NCBI GenBank assembly: GCA_023663185.1
Contig: JAMPHY010000025.1
Location: 1 to 40,008, forward strand
From: Clostridiales bacterium
Lineage (GTDB): Bacteria > Bacillota > Clostridia > Lachnospirales > Lachnospiraceae
DNA length: 40,008 nt
Direction: 5' to 3'
The translations under genes and the position numbers were made by a program. Shown piece by piece: positions 1-8,706 of this stretch (position 1 is its first letter; the number at the start of each line of letters is the position of its first letter). Under the pieces are notes generated by a model. The model saw nothing but the letters and a program-made list of their open reading frames with translations, was not told the origin of the DNA and searched no databases.

Positions 1-40
1 GCCGGGAGACCTGCCTGAATGCTGTACGGAAACATTTGTT
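1..40 (+). promoter_or_regulatory. Cobalamin riboswitch, 3' end only
   Basis: Bases 1-15 (GCCGGGAGACCTGCC) match the highly conserved B12 box near the 3' end of cobalamin riboswitches. The rest of the aptamer lies upstream of the window, so the left edge is truncated and the right edge is approximate. It sits in front of the whole cobalamin locus, which fits feedback control by adenosylcobalamin. A long imperfect hairpin follows (arms 74-82 and 125-133, inner arms 88-94 and 113-118), then an intrinsic terminator, which together look like the expression platform. Confidence 0.85.
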
Positions 41-151
41 TCAGACCACGAGTAATTGGTTGTACGTTTTTAACTTGTAGAAAGTATGAGGGACTTTTGT
101 CTGTACTGGCGCGTCCTTAGTGTATTCTACAGGCTTATTTTGTGTATGAAT

Positions 152-191
152 CCTTTACCGTAGTTGAATTATGGTAGAGGATTTTTATTTT
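152..191 (+). terminator. Intrinsic terminator of the riboswitch expression platform
   Basis: CCTTTACC (152-159) pairs with GGTAGAGG (173-180) with one G-U pair across a 13-base loop. It is followed by ATTTTTATTTT. The hairpin lies between the B12 box and the first gene, the expected place for transcription attenuation. Bases 125-130 (TTCTAC) can pair either with 77-82 or with 174-179. The second pairing would break this terminator, so a ligand-controlled switch is plausible, though inferred. Confidence 0.65.
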
Positions 192-239
192 ACAAAAATA
201 TTATCCCCAATAAATAACAGGGAAGAAAAGAGGAGAAAA

Positions 240-1457
240 ATGAAAAAGAAATTAGTAGTTGCTTTATTAACAAGTATGCTTATCTGTGCTTTTGCCCTGA
301 CAGGCTGTGCAAATGAGGCTGAGCAGACGTCGGGGAATACAGGACGGACAGATGGTGAAGCAGGCGCAGATGTATCAGTCAATTCTGATAAAGAAGCGGC
401 GGATGCGGTTGCTGAAATGATTGACGCTATTTATGTTCAGGAGAGGACGGAAGATACGGACAAGCAGTGTGAGCAGGCAAAAGCCGGCTGGGACGCTTTG
501 ACGGACGCTCAGAAAGAGTTGGTTGAAGGTGAAAATGCAGATTATGATTATTTTGGCAGGGACACAGGCGACGCCTCAAAAGATGATGCGAGAAATCAGG
601 ACGATATAGGAGAAAATGAAATTCTGGTAGTAAGTTTCGGAACATCTTTTAACGGCAGCCGTGTTGATGATATTAAAGGAATTGAGGACGCTATTCAGGC
701 TGCAAATCCCGAATGGTCGGTAAGAAGGGCTTTTACGGCACAGATTATTATTAATCATGTGCAGGCAAGAGACGGGGAAAAGATTGATAATGTGCAGCAG
801 GCATTGGAGCGCGCGGTGGCAAACGGAGTAAAAAATCTGGTAGTTCAGCCTACGCATTTGATGCACGGTGCGGAGTATGATGAATTAATGGAAGCCGTTG
901 ATTCATACAGGGATAAATTTGAGACTGTTAAAGTTGCCGAACCGTTGCTGGGTGAAGTCGGCGCAGACGCCTCGGTTGTCAATGCGGACAAGGAAGCGGT
1001 TGCAAATGCGATTCTTGACGCGGCAGTAGCGGACGCCGGTTATGGAAGTTTGGTGGAAGCGCAGGAGGACGGTACGGCGTTTGTATTTATGGGACACGGC
1101 ACTTCCCATACGGCAAAGGTAAGTTACAGCCAAATGCAGACGCAGCTTACTGATATCGGCTGCACTAACGCATTTATCGGAACTGTTGAGGGCGAACCTG
1201 AGGAAACTTCATGTGAGGCGGTTATCGAGGCGGTAAAGCAGGCAGGCTATAAAAAAGTAATCTTACGACCGCTGATGGTTGTAGCGGGAGACCATGCGAA
1301 TAATGATATGGCAGGAGAAGACGAGGAATCATGGCTTAGCATGTTTAATGCTTCCGGAAATTTTGAAAGCGTGGACGTACAGATTAAAGGACTTGGTTCT
1401 ATCGAAGCGATTCAAAAGCTCTATGTAGAGCATACAGCGGCTGCGCTGAATGATTAA
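240..1457 (+). CDS. cbiK: Exported sirohydrochlorin cobaltochelatase CbiK (lipoprotein)
   Basis: This enzyme inserts Co(II) into sirohydrochlorin, the entry step of the cobalt-early pathway. The ATG at 240 is chosen because AGGAG precedes it and a lipoprotein signal follows (hydrophobic stretch 5-20, LTGC with Cys23). Further upstream in-frame starts fall in the terminator. The CbiK catalytic domain runs from about residue 127 to 405. Likely metal-site histidines are His206 (PTHLMHG), His286 (MGHGTSH) and His352 (GDHANND). Residues 50-105, with a WDALTDAQKELV helix motif, resemble the helical spacer modules of clostridial surface proteins and make this longer than cytoplasmic CbiK (about 260 residues). 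Activity outside the membrane is inferred. The 3' end runs into a tandem repeat. Confidence 0.9.
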   Translation: MKKKLVVALLTSMLICAFALTGCANEAEQTSGNTGRTDGEAGADVSVNSDKEAADAVAEMIDAIYVQERTEDTDKQCEQAKAGWDALTDAQKELVEGENADYDYFGRDTGDASKDDARNQDDIGENEILVVSFGTSFNGSRVDDIKGIEDAIQAANPEWSVRRAFTAQIIINHVQARDGEKIDNVQQALERAVANGVKNLVVQPTHLMHGAEYDELMEAVDSYRDKFETVKVAEPLLGEVGADASVVNADKEAVANAILDAAVADAGYGSLVEAQEDGTAFVFMGHGTSHTAKVSYSQMQTQLTDIGCTNAFIGTVEGEPEETSCEAVIEAVKQAGYKKVILRPLMVVAGDHANNDMAGEDEESWLSMFNASGNFESVDVQIKGLGSIEAIQKLYVEHTAAALND

Positions 1458-1521
1458 CAGATTTGACGAATGGTTAGCATGTATGATGAATAATTAGCAG
1501 ATATAAAGAGTGATTAAAAAG
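1449..1521 (+). repeat. Degenerate 20-bp tandem repeat at the end of cbiK
   Basis: Three and a half units of about 20 bp start at 1449, 1469, 1489 and 1509. Each begins with a variant of AATGATTA followed by a variable AG-rich tail. The cbiK stop codon lies inside the first unit, so the other units look like duplications of the gene's 3' end that decayed afterwards. No function is visible. Confidence 0.6.
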
Positions 1522-1537
1522 TTTGAGGTTATCGGCT

Positions 1538-3499
1538 ATGAAGAAAATTATAGTAATTTTTATGGCAATTCTTTCAACCGCCTTGTTTGGCGGCTGTGGA
1601 AGCGGGGACAATGCGCAGGATACGAATAAACTTCCGGACGGTATTTATACGGCGGAGTTTACGACAGACAGCAGTATGTTCAAGGTCAATGAAACCTGTG
1701 AAGGCAAGGGGACGTTGACGGTAGAAAACGGAGAAATGACAATCCATATTACGCTTGGCTCTAAAAATATTGTCAATCTTTATCCCGGACTGGCGGAAAA
1801 TGCGGCAAAAGACGGGGCAGAGCTGCTTATGCCGACGACGGACACTGTTACATACAGCGATGGCATGACGGAAGAAGTATATGGTTTTGACGTGCCTGTT
1901 CCGGTATTGGAAACGGAATTTGATTTGGCGTTAGTCGGTACTAAGGGAAAATGGTATGACCATAAGGTTAGTGTGTCTAATCCGCTTCCACTGGAAGAAA
2001 CAGAAGATGTGTCGTCTCTTGAAGTTGGTGTCAGAACAGACGGTACGGCATTTCTTGCAGACGGTACATACAGTATGGACATCACTTTTTCAGGTGGTAG
2101 TGGGAAGGCGGAAATTCTCTCTCCGGTATCCGTAACGGTAGCAGGCGGAAAAGCGACGGCAATCGTACAATGGAATAGTCCGAATTATGATTATATGATA
2201 GTGAATGGAGAAAAATATCTGCCGATAAATGCGGAGGGCGATTCCGTATTTGAAATTCCTATCTTTAAGTTTGATGAGCCGATTGATATTATTGGTGATA
2301 CAGTGGCGATGAGCAAGCCCCACGAAATAGAATATACGATTACTTTTCACTTGAATACTTCCAAAACAGAGCCGGACTCGAATTTCGATTCGGGCTCTGT
2401 TTTAAACAACGGCTCTACTTTAAGCAATAGCGCTGCCGCAGGCAACGGCTCCGATTTAGGAGACACTCTTGTCTATGAAGGAAGCATGGAACTACAATAT
2501 GCCGAGAATTTTAAAGTTGATTATTACAATGACGGATACATCATGTTGACGACAACGTTGGACGAAAGACAGTTTTTGATTGTACCCGAAGATAAAAAAG
2601 TACCGCAGGATTTAGACAAAGAAGTTGTGGTGCTTAAGCGTCCGGTTAAAGATATTTATTTAGTAGCGTCTGCGGCAATGGATATCTTTAACGAGTTAGA
2701 CGCACTGGATTCCATTACTTTTTCAGGGCAGAAGAAAGACGGCTGGTATATTGAAGAAGCCAAAGAAGAAATGAGTAAAGGCAATATTCTCTATGCGGGC
2801 AAATATAATAAGCCGGACTATGAACTGTTGGTTTCAAACCATTGTACGCTTGCGATAGAAAACATGATGATTTCCCACTCTCCCGAAGTGATGGAAAATC
2901 TTGAAGGTTTTGGTATTCCTACGATGATAGAATATTCCAGCTATGAGTCGCACCCGCTTGGCAGGGTGGAGTGGGTAAAATTTTATGGAGCGCTGCTTGA
3001 TAAGGAAGAATATGCGAAAAAAATATTTACGGAGCAGACAGAAATTCTTGAGAGGGTAAGCGCAGCAGAAAGAACGGATAAAACCGTAGCTTTCTTTTTT
3101 ATCACTTCAAATGGCATGGTGCAGGTGCGTCAGTCTTCCGATTATGTTCCGAAAATGATAGAGCTTGCGGGCGGAAAATATATTTTTTCTAATCTGGGAG
3201 ATATGGAAACAAAGCGTTCTACCATGAATATACAGGTGGAAGAATTCTATGCAGGAGCAAAAGACGCGGATTTTTTAATATATAACAGCTCCATTGACGG
3301 CGGCGTTGCCAATATGGAGGAGCTGCTTGATAAATGTGAACTGCTGGCTGATTTTAAGGCTGTGAAAAACGGAGATGTGTGGTGTACTACCAATGACATG
3401 TACCAGCAGTCGCTTGCAATAGGATATATGATTGAGGATATCCACAAAATGCTTCAGGGAGAAAATGACGACATGCACTACATATACCGTTTGGATTGA
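1538..3499 (+). CDS. ABC transporter substrate-binding lipoprotein with two extra N-terminal beta-domains
   Basis: This is the extracellular binding component of the importer encoded by the next two genes. The ATG at 1538 has GAGG nine bases upstream and begins a lipoprotein signal ending GGC (Cys20). Two related segments follow, at about 30-150 and 165-275. Each opens with LPDGIYT or LADGTYS and contains a valine-rich 'V.NG.MT' or 'V.GGKAT' strand, resembling NEAT-like or other small beta-sandwich surface domains. A Ser/Asn/Gly-rich linker (about 275-310) leads to a BtuF/FepB-type periplasmic-binding domain (about 311-653). The substrate is probably a corrinoid or tetrapyrrole, inferred from the flanking cbiK and cbiP. 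At 653 residues it is about twice the size of a plain BtuF. Confidence 0.8.
   Translation: MKKIIVIFMAILSTALFGGCGSGDNAQDTNKLPDGIYTAEFTTDSSMFKVNETCEGKGTLTVENGEMTIHITLGSKNIVNLYPGLAENAAKDGAELLMPTTDTVTYSDGMTEEVYGFDVPVPVLETEFDLALVGTKGKWYDHKVSVSNPLPLEETEDVSSLEVGVRTDGTAFLADGTYSMDITFSGGSGKAEILSPVSVTVAGGKATAIVQWNSPNYDYMIVNGEKYLPINAEGDSVFEIPIFKFDEPIDIIGDTVAMSKPHEIEYTITFHLNTSKTEPDSNFDSGSVLNNGSTLSNSAAAGNGSDLGDTLVYEGSMELQYAENFKVDYYNDGYIMLTTTLDERQFLIVPEDKKVPQDLDKEVVVLKRPVKDIYLVASAAMDIFNELDALDSITFSGQKKDGWYIEEAKEEMSKGNILYAGKYNKPDYELLVSNHCTLAIENMMISHSPEVMENLEGFGIPTMIEYSSYESHPLGRVEWVKFYGALLDKEEYAKKIFTEQTEILERVSAAERTDKTVAFFFITSNGMVQVRQSSDYVPKMIELAGGKYIFSNLGDMETKRSTMNIQVEEFYAGAKDADFLIYNSSIDGGVANMEELLDKCELLADFKAVKNGDVWCTTNDMYQQSLAIGYMIEDIHKMLQGENDDMHYIYRLD
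2363..2403 (+). terminator. Terminator-like hairpin inside the binding-protein gene
   Basis: AAAACAGAGCC (2363-2373) pairs perfectly with GGCTCTGTTTT (2393-2403). Within the loop, CGAAT (2379-2383) pairs with ATTCG (2388-2392) around a TTCG tetraloop. The stem is GC-rich and ends in four T, so it resembles an intrinsic terminator. It lies in the linker between the N-terminal domains and the binding domain. Whether it stops transcription cannot be judged here. Confidence 0.45.
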
Positions 3500-3525
3500 A
3501 ATGACGGCAAAGGGGTTATGAGCCT

Positions 3526-4554
3526 ATGCTTAAGAATAGAAAAACTAAAACTATCTTCGCATTTATAATACTTGTAGTCTGCGTGCTTATCTTATTTATA
3601 CTCAATATCTGTATCGGAAGTGTAAAGATTGGCATTGTAGATATCATTGCAGAGGCGGCGAAAGCATTTCGTATACGTGGAAATAGTGAAAATGAAACAG
3701 TAATGCGGATTTTATGGGATATCAGACTTCCGAGAGCGGCGGCGGTACTGATTTTAGGCGGTGCGCTTGCGCTTGCGGGATATCTTTTACAGACATTTTT
3801 CAATAATCCGATTGCGGGACCGTTCGTTCTGGGAATTTCATCGGGCGCTAAAATGATGGTAGCGCTTATGATGGTTTTTCTCATGGGGAATGGAATAAGG
3901 GTAACGTCGTCGGCAATGATTGTGTCGGCGTTTATCGGCGCGATGTTGTCAATGGGGTTTGTATTGTTCATGTCGCGCAGAATAAATAGTGCGTCGATGT
4001 TAGTGGTCAGCGGCGTTATGATTGGCTATATATGCTCGGCGGTGACGGAATTAGTAGTTACCTTTGCCAACGACGCGGATATTGTTAATCTGCATAACTG
4101 GTCGCGGGGCAGTTTTTCGGGTATGACATGGGAGAACGTAAGGGTTATGACGGTGGTGGTTTTAATAGTGTCTATTGCAGTCTTTCTTATGTCTAAGCCG
4201 CTTGCTGCATATCAGCTAGGAGAGGTTTATGCGAAGAATGTAGGGGTTAATCTGCCGTTTCTTAAGGTGTGCATAGTGGTTTTTTCCAGTATTTTATCCG
4301 CGTGTATCGTGGCGTTTGCAGGACCGATTTCTTTCGTGGGAATCGCAGCTCCACATCTTATTAAGAAACTTTTTAACACAACGGAGCCTATTTTAATGAT
4401 ACCGGCTTGCTTTATAGGCGGGAGCGCGTTCTGTCTTTTTTGTGATTTACTGGCAAAATCGCTGCTTGCGCCGACGGAACTGAGCATAAGCACCGTAACG
4501 GCTATTTTCGGCGTGCCGGTGGTGCTTTGGATTATAAAAGGAAAGAAAAGATAA
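3526..4554 (+). CDS. FecCD/BtuC-type ABC transporter permease
   Basis: This is the membrane channel subunit of a type II importer for corrinoids, haem or siderophores. It has 342 residues with about ten hydrophobic segments. The family signature LPRAAAVLILGGALALAGYL is followed by NNPIAGPFVLGISSGA, and the late 'AGPISFVGIAAPHL' loop that contacts the ATPase is present. AAAGGGG precedes the ATG. It lies 26 bases after the binding protein and one base before the ATPase. The cobalamin locus suggests a corrinoid or precursor substrate, but the sequence does not fix it. Confidence 0.9.
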   Translation: MLKNRKTKTIFAFIILVVCVLILFILNICIGSVKIGIVDIIAEAAKAFRIRGNSENETVMRILWDIRLPRAAAVLILGGALALAGYLLQTFFNNPIAGPFVLGISSGAKMMVALMMVFLMGNGIRVTSSAMIVSAFIGAMLSMGFVLFMSRRINSASMLVVSGVMIGYICSAVTELVVTFANDADIVNLHNWSRGSFSGMTWENVRVMTVVVLIVSIAVFLMSKPLAAYQLGEVYAKNVGVNLPFLKVCIVVFSSILSACIVAFAGPISFVGIAAPHLIKKLFNTTEPILMIPACFIGGSAFCLFCDLLAKSLLAPTELSISTVTAIFGVPVVLWIIKGKKR

Positions 4555-4555
4555 A

Positions 4556-5359
4556 ATGAACAACTATTATTTTTCCACCAAAAAGATGTGCGTAGGGTAT
4601 GATAATAACCCTTTAATAAAGGATATAGAAATCATGCTGCCTAAAGGGGAAATTCTGTGTCTGATAGGACCGAACGGTGCAGGAAAATCTACGGTGCTAA
4701 AAAGCATTGCAAGGCAGCTTGAACTGATTGGCGGCACGGTATATCTTAGCGAAGATGTTCTTTCTGAAATAAAGCCGGAAGAACTGGCAAAAAGAATGTC
4801 TGTTGTATTTACAGACAGGATAAGGGCGGAACTTAAAAGCTGCAGGGACGTGGTTGCGACAGGGCGTTATCCTTATACTAACTGGTTTGGCGTACTGTCA
4901 AAAGAAGATTGGAAAGTTGTAGATGAGATAATGGAGCTTACCTATATAGCAGATATCGGGGATAAAGATTTTGATAAAATAAGCGATGGACAAAAGCAGA
5001 GGGTGATGTTGGCGCGTTCGCTTTGTCAGGAGCCGGAGATTGTGATATTGGACGAGCCCACGTCTTATCTGGATATCAGACATAAGCTTGAGTTTTTGCT
5101 TTTATTACAGGAAATGCGGGAAAAAAGGAATTTGACGGTTATTATGTCTTTACACGAATTGGAGCTTGCAAAGATTGTCGCAGATAAAATACTTTGTCTA
5201 AAAGGCGAGTATGTGCAAAGATACGGAACGCCGGAGGAAATTTTTGCAGCGGATTTTATAGAACTGTTATTTGATATTGAGGAAAAGAATTTTGCGGGAA
5301 ATGAAAAAATTCTTGACTATATCAGGAAATTGTCTGGAAATAGCCCGAACAATTCCTGA
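4556..5359 (+). CDS. ABC transporter ATP-binding protein, FecE/BtuD type
   Basis: This ATPase energises the preceding FecCD permease. Walker A is GPNGAGKST, the signature motif ISDGQKQRVMLARSL is followed by Walker B VILDEPTSYLD, and the switch histidine is in SLHELELA. The signature Ser-Asp-Gly replaces the usual Ser-Gly-Gly. Its 267 residues are normal for FecE-like subunits. The ATG lies one base after the permease stop with an AAAGGAAAG site, so the two are translationally close. Confidence 0.9.
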   Translation: MNNYYFSTKKMCVGYDNNPLIKDIEIMLPKGEILCLIGPNGAGKSTVLKSIARQLELIGGTVYLSEDVLSEIKPEELAKRMSVVFTDRIRAELKSCRDVVATGRYPYTNWFGVLSKEDWKVVDEIMELTYIADIGDKDFDKISDGQKQRVMLARSLCQEPEIVILDEPTSYLDIRHKLEFLLLLQEMREKRNLTVIMSLHELELAKIVADKILCLKGEYVQRYGTPEEIFAADFIELLFDIEEKNFAGNEKILDYIRKLSGNSPNNS

Positions 5360-5385
5360 CAGGTTGAAAAATATGAGAGGTAATT

Positions 5386-6867
5386 ATGGCTAAGGTTATT
5401 ATGATTCAGGGCACTATGTCCGGCGTGGGCAAGAGTCTTTTAGCAGCGGGAATATGCAGGATTATGAAACGGGACGGATACAGGGTGGCTCCGTTTAAAT
5501 CTCAAAACATGGCGCTTAATTCTTTTGTCACGAAGGAAGGTCTTGAAATGGGAAGGGCGCAGGTGATGCAGGCGGAGGCGGCAGGGATAAGTCCGCTTGT
5601 ATGTATGAATCCGATATTGCTTAAACCGACGAGTCACACGGGTTCGCAGGTGATTGTAAACGGACAGGTTATCGGCAATATGAGCGCGAGGGAATATTTT
5701 TCATATAAAAGAGAATTGATTCCTGATATCAAGAGAGCCTTTAGAAAATTGGAAGAAATGACGGATATCATCGTGATAGAGGGTGCGGGAAGCCCCGCGG
5801 AGATTAATCTGCGCGAGAATGACATTGTCAACATGGGCTTAGCCGAAATCGTGGACGCGCCGGTATTGCTGGCGGGTGACATTGACAGGGGCGGGGTATT
5901 TGCGCAACTTCTGGGGACGTTGATGCTTTTAACAGAAGAAGAGAGAGCGCGCGTCAAAGGTCTGATAATTAATAAATTCAGGGGCGACATATCTTTGTTG
6001 GATTCCGGTATCGAGATATTGGAGCAAAGGGGCGGTATTCGTGTGACAGGGATAGTGCCTTATATGGATATACAATTAGAAGACGAGGACAGTCTGACGG
6101 GGCGCTTTGAAAAGAGAAAGAAGAAAGAGATAGATATAGCTGTAATAAGATATCCGAGAATTTCTAATTTTACGGATTTTAATGTGTTTGAACAGATACC
6201 GCAGGTATCGGTGCGCTATGTTGACTCGCTCTCAAGGTTAGGCGCTCCAGATATGATATTTTTACCGGGCAGCAAAAATACTATGGGCGACCTTGAGTGG
6301 CTTAGGCAAAGCGGACTTGAAGAAGCGGTGAAAAAAATGTCTGAGACAATATCAATCTGCGGTATCTGTGGCGGATATCAGATGTTAGGAGAGCAGATTT
6401 TTGATTGGGAAGGAATTGAAAGAGGCGGAACTATAAAAGGAATGGGACTTCTGCCTATCGTAACAAATCTTAAGCGTGAAAAAGTGCGCAAGCAGGTGCA
6501 TGGAAAGATTAATAAAGTCGAAGGGATTTTTTCCGCGCTTTCGGGGCTTGAGTTTGAAGGATATGAAATACATATGGGCAGCAGCGTGGACCAAGCTAAA
6601 GAGTCATTTTCGGAAGGGGCGTTTATAACGGGAAAAAATAAAAACGTCTACGGAACGTATATTCATGGAATATTTGATAAAGCGGAGATTGTGAAAGCCG
6701 TAGTGGAGGCGCTTGCTAAGAATAAGGGAGTAACGCTCGAATACGAAGCATATATGGATTATAGAGAGTTTAAGGAGAAGCAGTACGATAAGCTGGCGGA
6801 TACTTTAGAAGAATATCTGCATATGGAGGAAATATATGGAATGCTTAGAGAAGCGCATCTTAGTTGA
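5386..6867 (+). CDS. cbiP: Cobyric acid synthase CbiP
   Basis: CbiP amidates four side chains (b, d, e and g) of adenosylcobyrinic acid a,c-diamide using glutamine and ATP. The N-terminal dethiobiotin-synthetase-like ATPase half begins [16 protein letters not shown] and is followed by [13 protein letters not shown]. The C-terminal glutaminase half has the nucleophile in [12 protein letters not shown] and the histidine in YIHGIFD. At 493 residues it is full length. The ATG is preceded by GAGAGGTAATT. It opens the late-pathway gene block, and its 3' end overlaps cobT by 32 bases. Confidence 0.95.
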   Translation: MAKVIMIQGTMSGVGKSLLAAGICRIMKRDGYRVAPFKSQNMALNSFVTKEGLEMGRAQVMQAEAAGISPLVCMNPILLKPTSHTGSQVIVNGQVIGNMSAREYFSYKRELIPDIKRAFRKLEEMTDIIVIEGAGSPAEINLRENDIVNMGLAEIVDAPVLLAGDIDRGGVFAQLLGTLMLLTEEERARVKGLIINKFRGDISLLDSGIEILEQRGGIRVTGIVPYMDIQLEDEDSLTGRFEKRKKKEIDIAVIRYPRISNFTDFNVFEQIPQVSVRYVDSLSRLGAPDMIFLPGSKNTMGDLEWLRQSGLEEAVKKMSETISICGICGGYQMLGEQIFDWEGIERGGTIKGMGLLPIVTNLKREKVRKQVHGKINKVEGIFSALSGLEFEGYEIHMGSSVDQAKESFSEGAFITGKNKNVYGTYIHGIFDKAEIVKAVVEALAKNKGVTLEYEAYMDYREFKEKQYDKLADTLEEYLHMEEIYGMLREAHLS

Positions 6868-7927
6868 ACGCACGGAAGAAACCCTGCGTGGGATAGTTTT
6901 GGATAAGCCGGACGATGATGTATATAGGAAGGTACTTAAGAATTGGGATTCCATAGCCAAGCCGCTTGACAGCTTGGGAAGGTTAGAAACCATTATTGCT
7001 AAGATTGGTGGGATTTGCGGTACGGATAAGATTGATATTGCAAAGAAAGCAGTAATTATCATGTGCGCGGATAACGGAATAGTAGCGGAAGGCATCAGCC
7101 AATCGGGGCAGGAAATTACTGCGGCGGTGGCAGAGCAGATGGGAAAGGGAATGTCTTGTGTAGGAAAAATGGCGGCAGCAGTCGGAGCCGATACTATTCC
7201 AATAGATATAGGAATTAATACTGATAAGCAGATAGAAGGGGTGCTTGATAAGAAAGTCCGCCGTGGAACCAGAAATTTTCATAAAGAACCGGCAATGACA
7301 AAGGAAGAAGCTCTTAAGGCGATATTTGCTGGTATTGAAACCGTAGCCGAATGTAAGAAAAAAGGATACCGGATTCTTGCTACCGGTGAAATGGGTATCG
7401 GAAATACTACGACAAGCAGCGCGGTGGCAGCGGCGTTGCTAAAATGCAGTATAGATAAAGTGACCGGAAGGGGTGCGGGGCTTGATGATGAAAAGCTACG
7501 CCGTAAGAAACAGGTTATAGAGGAGGCTGTTAAGAAATATAAACTGTATGAAGCGGAGCCTCTTAACGTACTTAAAACAGTGGGCGGATTGGACATTGCC
7601 GGACTTGCGGGAGTCTGTATCGGCGGGGGGATTTTTCATATACCGATAGTGCTTGACGGAGTCATAAGCATGACGGCGGCGTTGGTGGCAGAAAGAATTA
7701 CAAAGGGCGTTATACAATATTTAATTCCGTCGCATAGGGGAAAAGAGCCGGCGGTAGATGAACTGGTTAAAGAACTTAAACTGGAACCTGTGATTGACGG
7801 TAGGTTAGCGTTAGGTGAAGGAACAGGCGCGGTTATGATGTTGTCGCTGTTGGATACGGCGTTGCGCGTTTATGATAGCAGGACTCTGTTTGAGGATATC
7901 AAGGCGGAGCCGTACAAAAGGTATTAG
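6836..7927 (+). CDS. cobT: Nicotinate-nucleotide-dimethylbenzimidazole phosphoribosyltransferase CobT
   Basis: CobT transfers the phosphoribosyl group of nicotinate mononucleotide to the lower-ligand base, giving an alpha-ribotide. It has 363 residues. The catalytic glutamate is in [10 protein letters not shown] (Glu328), and [16 protein letters not shown] is the conserved phosphate-binding loop. The start is set by GGAGGA six bases before the ATG, which lies inside the end of cbiP, so the two are probably translationally coupled. The base used (dimethylbenzimidazole, adenine or a phenol) cannot be read from the sequence. Confidence 0.95.
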   Translation: MECLEKRILVERTEETLRGIVLDKPDDDVYRKVLKNWDSIAKPLDSLGRLETIIAKIGGICGTDKIDIAKKAVIIMCADNGIVAEGISQSGQEITAAVAEQMGKGMSCVGKMAAAVGADTIPIDIGINTDKQIEGVLDKKVRRGTRNFHKEPAMTKEEALKAIFAGIETVAECKKKGYRILATGEMGIGNTTTSSAVAAALLKCSIDKVTGRGAGLDDEKLRRKKQVIEEAVKKYKLYEAEPLNVLKTVGGLDIAGLAGVCIGGGIFHIPIVLDGVISMTAALVAERITKGVIQYLIPSHRGKEPAVDELVKELKLEPVIDGRLALGEGTGAVMMLSLLDTALRVYDSRTLFEDIKAEPYKRY

Positions 7928-7942
7928 GGCGGGGGAATCGTT

Positions 7943-8476
7943 ATGATGGTATTAGTTATCGGAGGGAGTGGAAGCGGCAAATCTTTTTATGCTGAGGACG
8001 TGACTCTTGATTTGGCAAAAACTGATATGAAAAAATATTATCTTGCAACAATGCAGGTCTATGACGAAGAAGGCAGGCAGAAAGTTAAGAAGCATAGGAA
8101 ACTAAGAGATGGCAAAGGTTTTGTTACAATCGAGCAGCCGATTGAAATTGACAGGGCGATTGAGAAAATGGAAGATGGGGAGAAGAGTGTGCTGCTTGAA
8201 TGTATATCCAATCTGACAGCAAATGAAATGTTTGCGGAAGGAGAACCTAAAACGGAGGTTCAGACTGCGGAAAGCATTATAAGAGGCGTAAAGATGATAA
8301 AAGAGAAGACAAGCAATCTTATTGTGGTAAGCAATAATGTATTTGAAGATGGAGAGGTTTATGACGAAACCACGAGGGAATATATTCAGGCGATGGGAAG
8401 AATTAACATAGAGCTTGCGAAGCTAGCCGATAAAGTTGTGGAAGTTGTGGCGGGGATTCCGGTAAGGATAAAATAA
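7943..8476 (+). CDS. cobU: Adenosylcobinamide kinase / guanylyltransferase CobU
   Basis: CobU phosphorylates adenosylcobinamide and then attaches GMP to give adenosyl-GDP-cobinamide. The P-loop is GGSGSGKS (residues 7-14), the probable guanylylated histidine is His51 in KKHRKLR, and LLECISNLTANEMF matches the CobU core. The C-terminus ends VVAGIPVRIK as usual. It has 177 residues. Two adjacent ATGs (7943, 7946) both follow GGGCGGGGG. The family's typical VSNEVG loop is altered to VSNNVFEDGEVY. A second, shorter CobU relative lies at 9486. Confidence 0.9.
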   Translation: MMVLVIGGSGSGKSFYAEDVTLDLAKTDMKKYYLATMQVYDEEGRQKVKKHRKLRDGKGFVTIEQPIEIDRAIEKMEDGEKSVLLECISNLTANEMFAEGEPKTEVQTAESIIRGVKMIKEKTSNLIVVSNNVFEDGEVYDETTREYIQAMGRINIELAKLADKVVEVVAGIPVRIK

Positions 8477-8486
8477 TTGCAAAACA

Positions 8487-8665
8487 GAACTCTTTCATAT
8501 GTTACGTTGTACAATATATACAAAACAACGTAGGGCACGCTTCCGCTGCATTGCCGCCAGTAGCGGTACTAAGCTCGAAAAAACCTCGCTAAGTACCGAC
8601 GCCGGCAGAGCACCCTGCGTTATTTTGTATATATTGTACAACTTACGCTGTGAAATATGAAGTTC
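8487..8665 (+). repeat. Nested palindromic repeat element, copy A
   Basis: This fills the cobU-cobS gap. Outer arms begin GAACTCTTTCATATG on the left and end CATATTTC-like on the right. A perfect 20-bp inverted repeat occupies 8506-8525 and 8623-8642. The core is CGGTACT (8564-8570) facing AGTACCG (8592-8598) around CTCGAAAAAACCTCG. The core and the GGCACGCT segment recur in copies B and C. No coding potential is apparent. It could be a non-autonomous (MITE-like) element or an RNA processing or attenuation signal. Confidence 0.75.
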
Positions 8666-8706
8666 ATAGTTATATAAATGCTGATTGATTATGAAAGGAA
8701 GCATAC

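Noticed and set aside
109-121. GCGTCCTTAGTG in the leader resembling GGTCCTTAGTG of palindromic copy B
   Set aside because: The match is short and the surrounding elements are absent; it is explained by the leader hairpin.
171-239. Upstream start for cbiK
   Set aside because: The ATG lies in the terminator hairpin and would put 23 charged residues before the lipoprotein signal.
3516-3971. 151-residue open frame on the minus strand opposite the permease
   Set aside because: The permease on the plus strand has full family motifs; the hydrophobic-looking antisense translation is a by-product.
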